Notes under the pieces: model-generated
Seen by the model: only the letters and a program-made list of their open reading frames with translations
Databases searched by the model: none
What the model was told of the DNA's origin: nothing
Program-made: the position numbers and the translations under genes
Assembly (NCBI GenBank): GCA_037043015.1
Contig: CM073322.1
Coordinates: 24,084,364 to 24,148,363, forward strand
Length of the DNA stretch: 64,000 bases
Source: Bryum argenteum
Lineage: Eukaryota > Streptophyta > Bryopsida > Bryales > Bryaceae
Reading direction: 5' to 3'
In this document: positions 46,490 to 58,100 of the stretch, piece after piece
Layout: the number at the start of each line of letters is the position of its first letter
Position numbering within the stretch: position 1 is the stretch's first letter

Positions 46490-46720
46490 CCCCCCCCGCC
46501 CTCAGCCCAGCCCCCCCCCACATATTTACTCCAGCCCCCCCCATGATTTATCCCCCCCCATGATTACCCCCCCCCCCATGATTTATCCCCCCCATGATTT
46601 ATCCCCCTCATGATTACCCCCCCCACCTTTCTTTTGCTCCCCCTCCCTACCCTTTTGATTATCCCAGCCCTCTATCCTCCCAGGCCCCCGTATCCCACCC
46701 CCCCTTTCTTTACCTCTATT
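46490..46720 (+). repeat. C-rich low-complexity tract
   Basis: Runs of seven to nine C residues alternate with CATGATTTAT or CATGATTA. The minus strand therefore has many G-runs that could form G-quadruplexes. A Pro-rich frame (46338-46613) is a product of the tract. Confidence 0.85.
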
Positions 46721-46999
46721 TAATTTAGGTGCTATTTGGATTTATTTATTTATTTTTTATTTTTATAAAAGTCCCCTTAACCCCAACCCCTAGTTTGAGT
46801 GATCTTTATATTTTCTTTTACTAGGTATTTCATGTCATATAAAAATTTATGGTGAAAATCTTAGGACCACGAGGGTGAGGGAATTATTTTCCCCGAATTA
46901 CTTAAGATTAATTAGATTCAAGAAAGTAAGGGTGTATGCAAATGGATTAGAAATTAACATGGTGGAGGTGGTTTCAAGGTTTACAGCAGCCAATTAGAA

Positions 47000-47530
47000 C
47001 CCTATAAGTTTTTTGGAAGCATAAAAAAAATTATTGAAAGATCGGAGCTGTTTTTCAAGTCAAAACTTAGTTATAGATGAAGAAATGCTAAGAAGATTAT
47101 ATGTTACTCATGGAGCAAGAAGAGAACAAGAAAAATCTAGTTGAAGTCAAAAAATTAAACAATTTTTTCTTCATCGAGGGTATGGTCGAGATTCCATAAA
47201 TGATTTTTCCATAAATTGGTGGAATCAATTACCTTCTATTGAAAAAAATAGTTTTGAAAATTTTAAGCATATTGAAAAAATTGGTGTTCAATTAAAACGC
47301 CTACAAGTATTTACTCATGTATATTTATATCAGAGTTGGGTAATTGAAAACCCACTAGAAAATATAACTCGTTTTGAATTATTAAATAATCAACAAAGAT
47401 AGTTAAAAGTTGATAATTTATCATTTAACGATTCTTTTATTTATTCTACTGTTTTAGAAATTTATTAATACTTTTTTTTTAAAAAATTCATCAAACTTTA
47501 TTGAATGAAATGACAAAAATATTACTTTAG
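47000..47530 (+). pseudogene. ycf2: Nuclear copy of plastid ycf2 (3' part)
   Basis: From 47040 the frame reads DRSCFSSQNLVIDEEMLRRL, YVTHGARREQEKSS, SINWWNQLP, FKHIEKIGVQLKRLQVFTHV, YLYQSWVIENPLENITRFEL and NDSFIYSTVLEIY, then in a shifted frame LLNEMTKILL. This order is the C-terminal region of Ycf2, the large plastid FtsH-like membrane protein. In-frame stops lie at 47142 (TGA), 47400 (TAG) and 47466 (TAA), each where Arg (CGA) or Gln (CAG/CAA) would stand, so all are C-to-T type. A T-run near 47475 shifts frame. Surrounding DNA is not plastid-like in structure, so this is plastid DNA transferred to the nucleus. The upstream limit is uncertain and may reach 46860. Confidence 0.85.
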
Positions 47531-47965
47531 AGTGGTTCAAGTCACTGGAACTTTGAATAGTAGTGAAAATTTAGATAAGAAGAGAGAAAAAATACTTCTT
47601 ATAAATATTGGAATAGCTAATAAATATCTAATAGAAATGATGGAATCATAAGAAAAATCGGTAGGTAAGGGGATGGGGAAAATACAAAGGGATGGGGACA
47701 ATAATGAAGAAAAGAAGAGAGAAGAGGTGGGGTCAAAGGGGTGAGGGTAAGTGTAGTTAAGGGGTAGTTAAGGGTACTTTTGGCTTTTGTGGTTTTGGGC
47801 AGGTTGGTGGAGAGTCGGGCAGGAGCCGCTTGACTTGGCTGAGGGGTGGGCTGAGCTGGTAGCTCGTTTCGCCGTCAGCCTCGGAGAGGGCTCACGGCAG
47901 GCTGAGGGTGGCTGAAGAGCCCTGTTTCAGCCCTCCCTCAGCCCCATATGCGCGGGCTATCAATG

Positions 47966-48044
47966 TTCGCTGCGAGTCGCCTCTGCAAAGCTGCAATGAT
48001 ATTGAGCCTGGCGAATCATTCTCCGACATATCCGAATAGTCATC
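47966..48044 (+). repeat. Direct repeat right of the ycf2-containing block
   Basis: Partner of 46260-46336. Outside the repeats the sequences differ (ATGGATTC versus GTGGATGAA after TCATC). Confidence 0.8.
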
Positions 48045-48229
48045 GTGGATGAATTTGCTACATTGTCACAAAACTTCTGTAGGACAACGAGCGAGGACGA
48101 ACTGAAGGAAGCTTGAGGTGCATGCAAAACATGCCTTCGGGTGAGTCTTGCGGTAAGGAAGTTCCAGACTTCAATGCATTCCGAAACGCCCCAGGCTTTA
48201 TCGATCACAGAAATGTATGGCATCTTTAA

Positions 48230-48589
48230 CCCTTAAACGCCCAAGCAAGCCCCAGGGGCTTGATTCCAACAGAATCTTCACTGTAGCTCTCACTGTACTC
48301 ATCTTTTCACTTATATTTTGATGTCAAACTGGTCACCTTCTTGTGATGCATTCAAAAAGTGAAATTTTACAATTCAAATCAAAATTTGTATGAGTGATTT
48401 TGTGCTTTGAAAGGATTGTGGTAGGTAGGTTGGGGTTGAACAATACTTGTAGGAGGTTGCAAGCTCATCATTGATTGGATCGTTCATGATGCCCAAGTTC
48501 AAAAAGTGCACTATTCATTATGCCCAAGTCCAAAAGATGCTGTGATCCAATTTTGGGCTGCCCGTTTCAGACCCCATGGGCGTTTAAGA
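48230..48589 (-). mobile_element. TTAA-flanked MITE, family A, copy 3 (reverse)
   Basis: TTAA (48226-48229) is followed by CCCTTAAACGCCC; the other end reads GGGCGTTTAAGA before TTAA (48590-48593), so one terminal base is lost and one changed. The interior is the inverse of copies at 33530 and 41692 (for example CATCATTGATTGGATC near 48467). It is the most diverged of the three. Confidence 0.82.
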
Positions 48590-48835
48590 TTAAAACTGGT
48601 GGAGCAGCTTGGATGATACGTGGAGATATATGTCTTGATATGCTGATGCTTCGATGATACGTGGGGATGTATATGTAGATATGCTTCTGCATGCCAGATC
48701 GGTGTTGAGGATTGTCAGGACTTCACTTTCTCTAGAAAGCAGTTATCAGTTTCCCATCGATTTGTACGAAGCTGCCAAAAATGTTGTGATCATATTATTC
48801 TTGTGTCTAAGAGCGTAGACAAAAGCCACTTCTTT

Positions 48836-49800
48836 CAACGTTGAAAAACGACATTTTGGATGTACATCAGAAACTTTGAAGAGCCATATCTTCTTCATCC
48901 GAGGTCCATTTTGGATGAAATCACTTGAATTAGGTTCCAAATCAAGTCTAGATTGTGTTGTAAAATTTTCAAGCCCATAAAATAAAGTATGAATTAATGG
49001 AATGCACTTTAGTGAAGACAACTCTTGTTTTTGGGTTTCCAAGCACGGGGCATGTATTACCATTGCAAGCCAATTATGTGAAATTAAAAATAGTTTTTCA
49101 TGATATTTTTTTTCATGGTCATGATCTTAAGGTGATTCTTAACAACTTTGTAGTGAGAAGTTTTTTTGATCCTATTGTAATGATTTTGCTATTGGATTTG
49201 CAATGATGTTTTGTCAACAAAAAAAGTGAGAAAATGGATGGTATTTGAGGAGCTATATCTCCCTCATCCACCGTTGGATTTCAACTTAATTTTTTGGGAT
49301 GGCCTCCAATTAGAGTCTAGTCTAAGTAGTAGAAACCTTAACAAGATCGAAGATGTTTTGAAGATAAGGCATGAAATTGAATGCAAAGGGTCTACTTTTG
49401 GACTATCTTTCCTTTGAAAAATGTTCCGTAGTTTTTACCATTGCATGGCTTTTATTTGAGCCAAGAAATTTTTTTGATGAATTTTTGTTGGGTAAAGGAC
49501 TTATTAAGATGAAGGTGAACATCTTTCTAGTTGGTGATTTTTTCATTGCAATAGGTATATTGGTAGCATTTCCACCTCAAAGTGAAAATGATGAAATTTT
49601 GCAGTTTGTTTTTTATATTTATATGTTATGATCTCCCGATCTATAAGGCCTCGAGACTCAAATTTTGGACCACATGATCTTGGATAAGTCTATTACAAGT
49701 TTGTACGGTTGAGATCTTAATAGCTTCTCTTGATTTTCATCTATGACGATTTCTATGGAAATGTGCTTTTCTGCTAAAAATAGGCTCGGGCGTTTAGGGG
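48836..49800 (+). mobile_element. TTAA family B element, left terminus lost
   Basis: From AACGACATTTTGGATG the sequence follows the element at 1337-2309 closely to the right end GGGCGTTTAGGGG, which is followed by TTAA (49801-49804). The expected CCCCTAAACG left end is not present before 48836. Confidence 0.75.
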
Positions 49801-50564
49801 TTAAAGATTAAAATCTTGTATTCTTTCATTTACTGGACTCTGCGCATGGGTGTGAATCACTTGAATGAAATCACTTCATATTCATAGGGGCCAAGGCGCC
49901 AAGCCATTGATGAGGCAAATTCATGACAAAATTTTCTCATGTGATTGACATGTTACTTGAAATTGGCTCAAGGGGCTTTACATGGGAAGAGTTGGCACCA
50001 ATTTTATGAAATCATATTATAATGGGTGTGGGACAAGTTAGGATATGGCTCTTGCTCCAACAGTTGGGAGCTACAAGAATTGACTTCACGCCAATTTGAG
50101 GCATTAAGAGGGTTCCTTGATTTCATTAACAATTGTTATCTCACTAAAGTATATTACTTTATAACTATATTACTGTGAACAAATCAAATACATGAAATGT
50201 AGGTAATAATACAAATTGGCCTTATGACTTAGTTACTATGACTTTGTTACTATGAGTAATTTTCAGATTAGAATTTCATTGGAGTTAGTAAGTCCCTGAT
50301 TACTTCGTTGATTGATTCAGAAAGGATCATTTGAAGATAATTTTAGCAATTTTCTCATGTGAGGGTCGCTTTGGTGAATGGGTCGGCTCACATACCAGCA
50401 GGCCAGCAGTCTCGCACTGGAGCGGGTCAGTAAGAGCCTTCCCGACTCATGATCATCGCTCTTCTCATATGCGACTCTTCGAGCACTAGAAGCCCAATTT
50501 TCTCATACAAATAGGCCTTCATTTTTCCATTCGAGGGTATCATTCTATCCCAGCTTTTGCCAAG

Positions 50565-51240
50565 ATGGCTGGAGGTCAAGCGGAGATGGCTGGAGGTCAA
50601 GCGGAGATGACTGCTGCGGAGAGGCAAAACAGAGAAATCCAGAGGACAATTCAGCGATTCAACGATGCACCCAACATCAAGTACTTCATCAAGAAGATGA
50701 CCAGAATGATGGTCGCATGCACGGGCAACTTCGATTACAGGCTTGTAAGTACCCGCCTCATCATGTTCATTCCTTTTTCTTGTGTGTGTGCTCGACTCAT
50801 TTTTCATTCCTTTTCCTTGGATGTGTGCTCGACACATTTTTCATGAACGTGATTGCACCCGCTTCATCATGAACATTCCTTTTGTGTGTGCTGGAAACAT
50901 TTTTCATGAACATTATTTCAAAACCGATCGAATGTCCATCTTACTTTAATTTCTTTTGTAACGGTCGATTCTCGGAGAGTGTCAGGAGTTTCCTGGTGAA
51001 TTTGTCCGGAGCCATAGTGCATTGAGAGACGACAAGGTAGCAATCTTTCAAAGGTACCATAACCGACAATGGAACATCAATCTGACGAAGACGGACACAA
51101 ATCGTGTGTATGCTTATGGGGCGGGAGGGTGGAAGACCTTTGTAGATGATAACCGCGTGAAAGAAGGAGATGTCCTCTTCTTTCGCGTGACTGGATATTG
51201 GACCTTCCGTGTGAGTAGAGTTAAGAAGCCCCGGGAGTAA
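50565..51240 (+). CDS. B3 DNA-binding domain protein, two exons
   Basis: Exons 50565-50744 and 50986-51240 join in phase (CTT|GTAAGT ... GTCAG|GAG) to 144 residues. The start MAGGQAEMAGGQAEM contains a short internal repeat. The B3 fold spans the junction: YFIKKMTRMMVACTGNFDYR, LEFPGEFVRSH, DDKVAIFQRYHNRQWNINL, NRVYAYGAGGWKTFVDDN, RVKEGDVLFFRVTGYWTFRV. The pattern (FxKxM, LxxPxEF, WxV/I, GWxxFxxDNxxxxGD, FxV) is typical of REM-type B3 proteins, which bind DNA in the nucleus. It is a single-domain protein with almost nothing outside B3. A broken paralogue lies 3.3 kb downstream. Confidence 0.85.
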
Positions 51241-51417
51241 CATATGCATATGTTGTAAATTGTTTCATGTGTCATGATAATCTCTTGTGCTATCACGAGC
51301 TTTTGTAGAGGTGATTCAAGACTTTCGATCCATCCTCAATTCATCCTCATTGCGTACTTCATTTGGAAATTAATTGCGAGGTGAAATGTTGGGATGTTCG
51401 AATTTACTTGTATCGTT

Positions 51418-52115
51418 GGTACATCTCATTTGATTGTCATATATATACAATAAGGGTGAAAGCATGCTAGGGTGTTGGTACATCTCATTTGATTGTCATA
51501 TATATACAACAAGGGTGAAAGCATGCTAGGGTGTCTCACTTCCGGACAACACATAATACCCAAAAAGTGGTGAAGTCAATTAAGTCTAAGGAAGCAAATT
51601 TCAAGGGTACTACTGAGAAGCTGGTAATCCCTCGTCACCACTAGTCACTTATGTCTCGCATCTCTGTAAAGCGCGCCACTTTCCCCTCACTTTGTTTTGA
51701 AATTTGTTTGTACACGGCGTGAGAGTTTGAGTTCGCATTGAGCTCGCATTGGGTTTTGTTCGTGTTTGAGAGTAGTTCTACCATTCGTCATAGTGGATGC
51801 ATTAGCACAAGGTTGTAGTGAGAAATCGGTCCATGAAATTGAGTTGAGCACTGTAGTCTTTGCAGTCTTTTGAGTCTTTTGAATGTGTTGCTGGGTTTTG
51901 TGAGGTTGTGAGGTCGCATTGGTTGGTGTAAGCGGTGGTGAGGTTGTGAGGTTGCATTGGACGCATTGTTTGCTCGCAGGTCGCATTGGACGCATTCTTT
52001 GTTGGATGCATTCTTTGTTGGACGCATTGGATGCATTGGACGCATTGTTAGTTGGGTTCAGTGAGGTTAGTTAGGTTCAGTGAGGTTGTGAGGAGGTTGT
52101 GAGGTCGGTGTGGCG
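51418..52115 (+). repeat. 58-bp direct duplication and GCATTGGACGCATTG minisatellite
   Basis: GGTACATCTCATTTGATTGT and the following 35 bases to GCTAGGGTGT occur twice (about 51418-51475 and 51476-51532). From 51890 to 52110 words such as GAGGTTGTGAGG and TTGGACGCATT recur irregularly. No coding frame is supported. Confidence 0.75.
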
Positions 52116-52149
52116 TGCTAGTATTTAGTAATTAAAATTGAGACTTGTT

Positions 52150-53255
52150 TCTTTGGTATTACAAAACGAAACCAATTCAAAAAGTCAAAGAAATTTGTCA
52201 AATGTTAAATAAGTTCTACAAACTCATCAATATTGTTTCTCTAGTATTCCAATTCAAAAAGTCAAAGGACTTTACCAAATGTTAAATAAGGTCCAAGAAC
52301 TCATTAATATTTCTATGCAACGACCATTCCCAATACCATGAGTAAAACAATGTGACCATTCCCAATACCATGAGTAAAACAATGTTACCAAACGATATCT
52401 TGACCCAATACCATGAGTAAAACAATGTTACCAAACGATCTCTCGACGAACAAAACGAAAAAAACGAAACAAATCAACCAATCGGAGAACAAAACGAAAG
52501 TACGGAATTGAGATAAGAACATTATTTTTCATAATCTTGAACAAAACGAAATTTCATAATCTTGAACAAAACGAAACACCGTACTTGAGATAAGAACATT
52601 ATTTTTCATAATCTTGATTACAAGTACCGCACATAAAAACATGTAAAACCTTCATTCAAACTTTTATAAACAATCTCATCTACTCATCATATACCTTTCA
52701 TTTTCACATGCATTTATGTTGCGTACATAAACTATAATGTAATGAATGTACTCAGCCACTTGTACCACAGCCAACTACCCCAAATGATGGTCAGTCCAAT
52801 CGAATAATTGAGCTTCACTAACCAGGAAGCCGCAAGCTTACTAATGAAGCACCACTATTAAAAAAACCAGCAACGGAAGGCCACCGCATGGTTCGGCACC
52901 GAAGCTCACACCAAGCCTAACGGCTCATATAGTCAAGGCTCTGTGAGTTTGTATAAGGCGAGCGAGCATGTAGGAAACGAATACCGACTGAACGCGCATT
53001 CCTCCTTCTCGGCGCAGCTCCATGGATCCGCAGACATCGGTTACACAGTAGGATTTGCTATCACACAGTGCACCCAGAAGCTTATTCGTACGGAGGAAAT
53101 GTGTTTTGGAGCTCGCTTCGTTCGCGGATTCTCTTAGTGGAAATGGCGAGCTCATAAGCTTCTTAGTGTTCTGTGAGTAGAGCTCCTTTGAGTCTTTCGT
53201 CTCTTCTCTTCTTTTCTGTTTTGTGTCTGAAATGACAAGGTGTTTGTTGCAGTAG
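52150..53255 (+). repeat. Duplicate of the SOG1-like upstream region, copy 1
   Basis: About 1.1 kb matches 59860-60745, the DNA just upstream of the NAC gene, about 7.5 kb away. The segment 52925-53155 translates identically to its counterpart in two frames on opposite strands, so it is almost or fully identical there. The outer parts show substitutions and indels, and this copy has extra short tandem repeats at 52300-52440 (ACCATGAGTAAAACAATGTT). No gene follows it directly. Confidence 0.82.
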
Positions 53256-53905
53256 GAAGACTGTTTTTACACAAAGATTTTTACATTTACTCCAACATTT
53301 TTTTTTGAAAGTGATTTTTTCAATCTTGTTGCCACCTCTAACACTGTCTACTAAGTGTTAGAACAGGAATTCGGCTGTTTGCACATATGCTTGATCTCAC
53401 TACATGCAAACAAAGGCCATGGCCTCGGCCTTTTTGTCTACACCCTTCTTCAAGGGTCCCTCCGTCGTAAATTTTTGTGTGATAGTGCGCAAATTGATAT
53501 TCTTATGAAAAATCTAAAAACTTTTCACTGACATATTCTGTATTCTGAGGAAAACTTGAAGGTTGTTACCCCTTCCACCTTTATAGAAAGTCTCCTCAAA
53601 TTGAAGTTCGAGAAAAGTATGCACACCGATTACAGACAAGGTCATCCGGATATAGTTTTGGTATTTTACTTTAGTAAAGGCCGATCTGGTTAATGGGTGC
53701 ACAGACAGACAAGCAACTCGTAGTCTTTTAGCAGTTGACATTCGAGCGGTGACCATTGTCTGCGAGCCTTACCCGACTATAAAATGATGATACCTCTTCT
53801 TCACATGCAAATTTTGAAACTTACAGAAGAAGAGCAGATTTCTCATGCATATACACCTCTTTTTTCTCCATTCCAAGTTTTCTTTCTGTCCCCGCTTCGA
53901 CCAAG

Positions 53906-54462
53906 ATGGTTGGAGGTCAAGCGGAGATGACTCTGAGGAAATGCAAGCTGCTGTTCAGAGAGAAATCGAGATGACGAACAACTCAACGGTACACCCTACC
54001 TCAAGTACCTCATGAAGAAGATGATGAGATTGTCGATCACATGCACGGGCAACTTCGATTACAGGCTTGTAAGTACCCGCTTCATCATGTTCATCACTTT
54101 TATGTGTGCTCGAAACAATTTGCTCGAAACAATCTGTATGAACCTGATTTCAGAAATGATCGAACTTCTATTTATTATAACGGTTGAATCGAAACGTGAG
54201 GGGAGTTTCCTGCAGAATTTGTCCGGCATCACAGTGCATGGAAAATGAGGTAGCAATCTTTTGAAGGTCTGGAAACCGACAATTGAATCAGTTTGACGAG
54301 GACAAAGGGGCCAGGCGGGAGGACCCGTGTGTACGCGTATAGGGAGGGAGGGTTGAAGACCTCTGTAGATGCCAACTACGTGAAAGAAGGAGATGTCGTG
54401 TTCTTTTGTCTGAGTGGATTGTCGAACTTCCGTGTGAGCATAGTAATTATCCCCGGGAGTAA
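53906..54462 (+). pseudogene. B3-domain gene paralogue, broken
   Basis: It follows the gene at 50565-51240: ATGGTTGGAGGTCAAGCGGA, then ACATGCACGGGCAACTTCGA, donor CTT|GTAAGTACC at the same place, a shorter intron, acceptor TGCAG|AATTTGTCCGG and the end CCCCGGGAGTAA. Frame is lost in exon 1 (deletion within the repeated GGTCAAGCGGAGATG region) and again around GTGCATGGAAAATGAGG in exon 2. The segment GYWTFRV has become GLSNFRV. Both are tandem products of one duplication, with this copy decaying. Confidence 0.8.
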
Positions 54463-54689
54463 CATAAGCACATGGGGAGTTCTTGCATGTGTGCTAGTAT
54501 CTAGTGTTATCAAGAGTTAGAGATTTTATAGAGAGATCCAGGACTTTTGATCCACCTTCATTGCATACTCCACTCGGAAATAAAGTGTCAGTCACATGAA
54601 TTGTTGGGCTTTTCGAGTTCATTTGTAATGCTGGTACATCTGATTCGATTGTGAAATACATACAGGAGCTTGGAGTCACGTTTCGTCCA

Positions 54690-55160
54690 ATTATGGAGGC
54701 TCTAGCAGATTCCTATTCCTTACTCTCTTCGGCGCTCACTTCAGGAACGACGCCCGGTTGCCCGCATTCTAAGGGCGGGACAGTAGCGCGCCTCCCTTGC
54801 CCGTCCCTTGACCTGTCTGCTCTTGAACGGAGGCTCGGAACGGAGGCTCTGGCGGATAGCTCTTTGGTACAGCCCTGATTCGTACGTGCTTCTCGATCAC
54901 GGGTTCTTTCCTGCTCCCCTGGCTTGCCACGCCCGCTCTCCTGTTCGTCGCTCCGGTATTCAAACTAGCGCCTTTCCCCGCTTCCCGCATATACCTTGCT
55001 CCTGATGGGGCGCAGCTTCCTTCCTCTTTCCCGCTAAGTCTACTCTCCTTGGAACTCGCTGACTCTCTCCTGCCTCAGGCTCGATTGTTACACTGTCTTC
55101 AACCGTCTTAAATTGTATCTTCTCAGCTCCTGGCGGCGGCTCCGAATGTAGGAGCTTCAC
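54690..55160. other. GC-rich island of unknown origin
   Basis: Composition changes sharply to C/G-rich (GGCTCGGAACGGAGGCTCTG and similar). A short direct repeat GGAGGCTC(G/T)GG lies near 54830 and 54842. The longest frames (54651-54878, 54769-54990) have no recognised motif. The texture resembles plant mitochondrial DNA, but no mitochondrial gene is visible. Confidence 0.4.
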
Positions 55161-58100
55161 AATGACTGAAGATTTCTCACTTCAATCCATTACTTTGCAT
55201 ACATCAATGAACCCCAAATACTTAATCTTGAACTCGGTCGGAAGGAGAGTCTGAACACGCATGAGCACTTGGTGTGCAGTGAAGTTGCACAGCAAGTATG
55301 GGACTTGAGAGATTATGTCAGTTCATCAGCACAGGGGTAGGTTAGGGTGGACATTTTCAATTTCTGCCAAAAGCTAGCAAATGCGATGATGCATGCAAAT
55401 CTGCTTCCTTCACGTTGACACAAATTGTACAACACATCGTCTTGTGTACATTCTAGAGAATGATAAATAGTCGTGAATCTAAATCGAACTCCTCAAAGAA
55501 GGAGCTCACTGGAGAACAAGATACAATTTGTGCCGATCAAATAGGACACAACAATTATCTCATTTCCGTAGGTAGCTCGATAATATCTCGAGAGGAAGAT
55601 GAAGGAGATGGAAATGGACGAGGAAGAGTTCTATAGAAGAAGTCCGTCTCTTTGAGGAACAAAGTTAACAAAATAGGTTTATTTCAGGGACCATTCTGTG
55701 GACATGTGAAGCACTTGATATCTCATGGGCAACTTATACATTATGTCCGCCGAAGAGGTAAACGAGATTTTCATGTATTTGTCAAAAGACTTGCATTTCT
55801 TACATGAGATATACATCTATATTGAATGAACATGTAGTCAAATCATCCGTTGAATACAAAACCATGCATGGAAGAGTGCCAGAATATGTGATGAGCCTCA
55901 ACACTAACGAATGATCTTGAACCCAGAACCCAAAAAACAAGCACATGTTGTACTCATATTCATATAAAGCATGAAATTGTGTGCATTGATAAAAATTCAT
56001 GCGATACAGCTATTTGTCACGGTTAAGAGTGATGAATCACAAACCACTCACCCACACACCACTTTATCGTTGCGGCCAAGTGTTTGTGTTCATCTCCTAT
56101 TTCTCTCGCTTTTTCTCTCGTAGTGTTTGTGTTCAATAATGTAGCACTTGTGTATTTGAACTACTTCTCCCATCCACTCATCCACTTATAGCACAAGCAC
56201 CAATTTCTCTTTGGAAGTTTCTCAAGGTACATGTAGTTGACAAATTATTGGAATTTGCTTGGAGTGAGTGGAGGTGTTTTGCAGTAGCCATATTCGAGTA
56301 GCGTGATGTTTCTTCATGACTGTGCATGGGGTTGCTTTAGAAAGCTTAGGAAGGATCTGCTCATCTTAGAAAGTTCTGATGTGACATTATTTCAGTTTTC
56401 TAATTGTGGGGACTTGTAGCCTTCTCTGGTCCTCCCTGCTACAACTTAGCATCTGGAGAATATGTTTTTTCAAAAAGTGTCAATATTTCCTCTCATAGTA
56501 TCTCTAACGGACGAGCACTAGGGCGAGGAGTTGTGAAATTAAACCCCCTTTCTTGAGTCCACACCCTTTCTCAATGGTTCACCCTGCCATGTGCCCAACT
56601 CCACCGCACCATGAAAAGTCCCCCAACACCATTCACTATGGCAAGAAAGAATCACTTTTTATCAAAAGTCTACTTTTATGAAGAAAAGTAAAAACCTTCT
56701 TAACAACAAATGACCTACTCAACCTGTTGGTTTAACACCTTATTTGACAAAAATTCTAAAGATCACAAGGTTGTTCTATGGGATGTAATTAGGTGAACAT
56801 GGCTTGAAGGACACTGACAACCATACTAGAGCTTAAGGGCTGGCAGCTCAAATTCGAGAACTTAGGAGAGGTGGGCATGTCTTTTTGACCAATACTATGC
56901 CTTTTGAACGGCTTCAATGCCTCGACAGACGAGGTAACCTTTCTACTACCACTACTACTATTTGAGGGCATTTGCAAAGTACTCTTCTCAAACGTTGCTT
57001 AACAACATTTAACAACATTTTTGAACTTGCTTGAGCAACGTTTTCAAGAAAATAAGCAACATTTTCAATTATTAGATTATAGATATTTTATATTATTGTT
57101 AAAATCATAGAAACGTGTCACTTGATAAATTTATAAACCTCATCGAAAGTTTCTTTAAGTTTGAATAGAAAAAATAGATTGATTTGAGTGGGTGGGCCCG
57201 ATTTAAGGGGTCTCTCTTACAGTTGCTACCTTTGGCAAGTTAGGGGTTGTTTTTGGCACTAGATTTTAAGTTAATCAAACGTCCGGAGGGTATAATAGAT
57301 GTGAGCCATAGGAACTACGACCAGAGAGCTCACAGAAAACGGACGAGTAGGGTGGGAGCTTCAATCGACGGCCAATCCCGTTTCTCTATGGGCCAACCCG
57401 TTCAACCCCACCTTGCCTTCTTGGTCGAGCAGCGCGGCCCTTTCACGAAAGTGGGTGAAAATTAGGGATCAGACAAGGATGAGCAAGTATTGTCAGTCGT
57501 AAGAAAAGCATGTGATTGATCCGGAGAAACTAGGGGTTTTTCTCTTGTAATGTTGTTAGTTAAAGTTGTCTTATGATTTTGGGAAAATTTAAGGGAGGTT
57601 GTACACACAGTCAAAAGACCAAGTCTAAAAGTCCAATCCATGAGTAAAACATATCAACCTATAATAGCCCAAGAGACCAGGTTTAGGTCTTTACATCAAA
57701 CTTCATTAAACAAATGTTTAGTGAGATAGTTTTGAATGCAAATTTTAACATATCTTCATTTTGGTGTGTAGTAACTTGTATTTCAAATTACTACAAAATT
57801 GTAATGTTCCATCAAACTAAGTCCTCACCACAAAACATTTGAAAATGCCCCACTTTGATAAACCTATTGGATCTCTCAATGTAAACGGTCACAATATGTG
57901 AAAAAACTTGTGGAGCTTATTTAACTAGTACTCTACAAGATCTCACAATTACAATTTTGAATTCATTAACTCATTCATTTTGGGTAAAAAGTGAAGGTCG
58001 TTTCCTCTCATTGGGCCTATAGGAGTTAGAAATTTAGACATATACACTTTTCAACACCTGCGTTGTTAAAAGTGCACGTGGCATTTGAAAAGAACACATG

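Noticed and set aside
46260-48044. LTR-type element suggested by the direct repeats
   Set aside because: The repeats are only about 77 bp, without TG...CA ends, primer site or any gag/pol sequence between them; the inside contains ycf2 instead.
1333-49804. Interstitial telomere repeats (CCCTAAA)
   Set aside because: Each CCCCTAAA occurs once, always beside TTAA and paired with an inverted partner; it is a transposon terminus.
54651-54990. Coding frames in the GC-rich island
   Set aside because: Overlapping frames on both strands without recognised motifs; expected in stop-poor GC-rich DNA.
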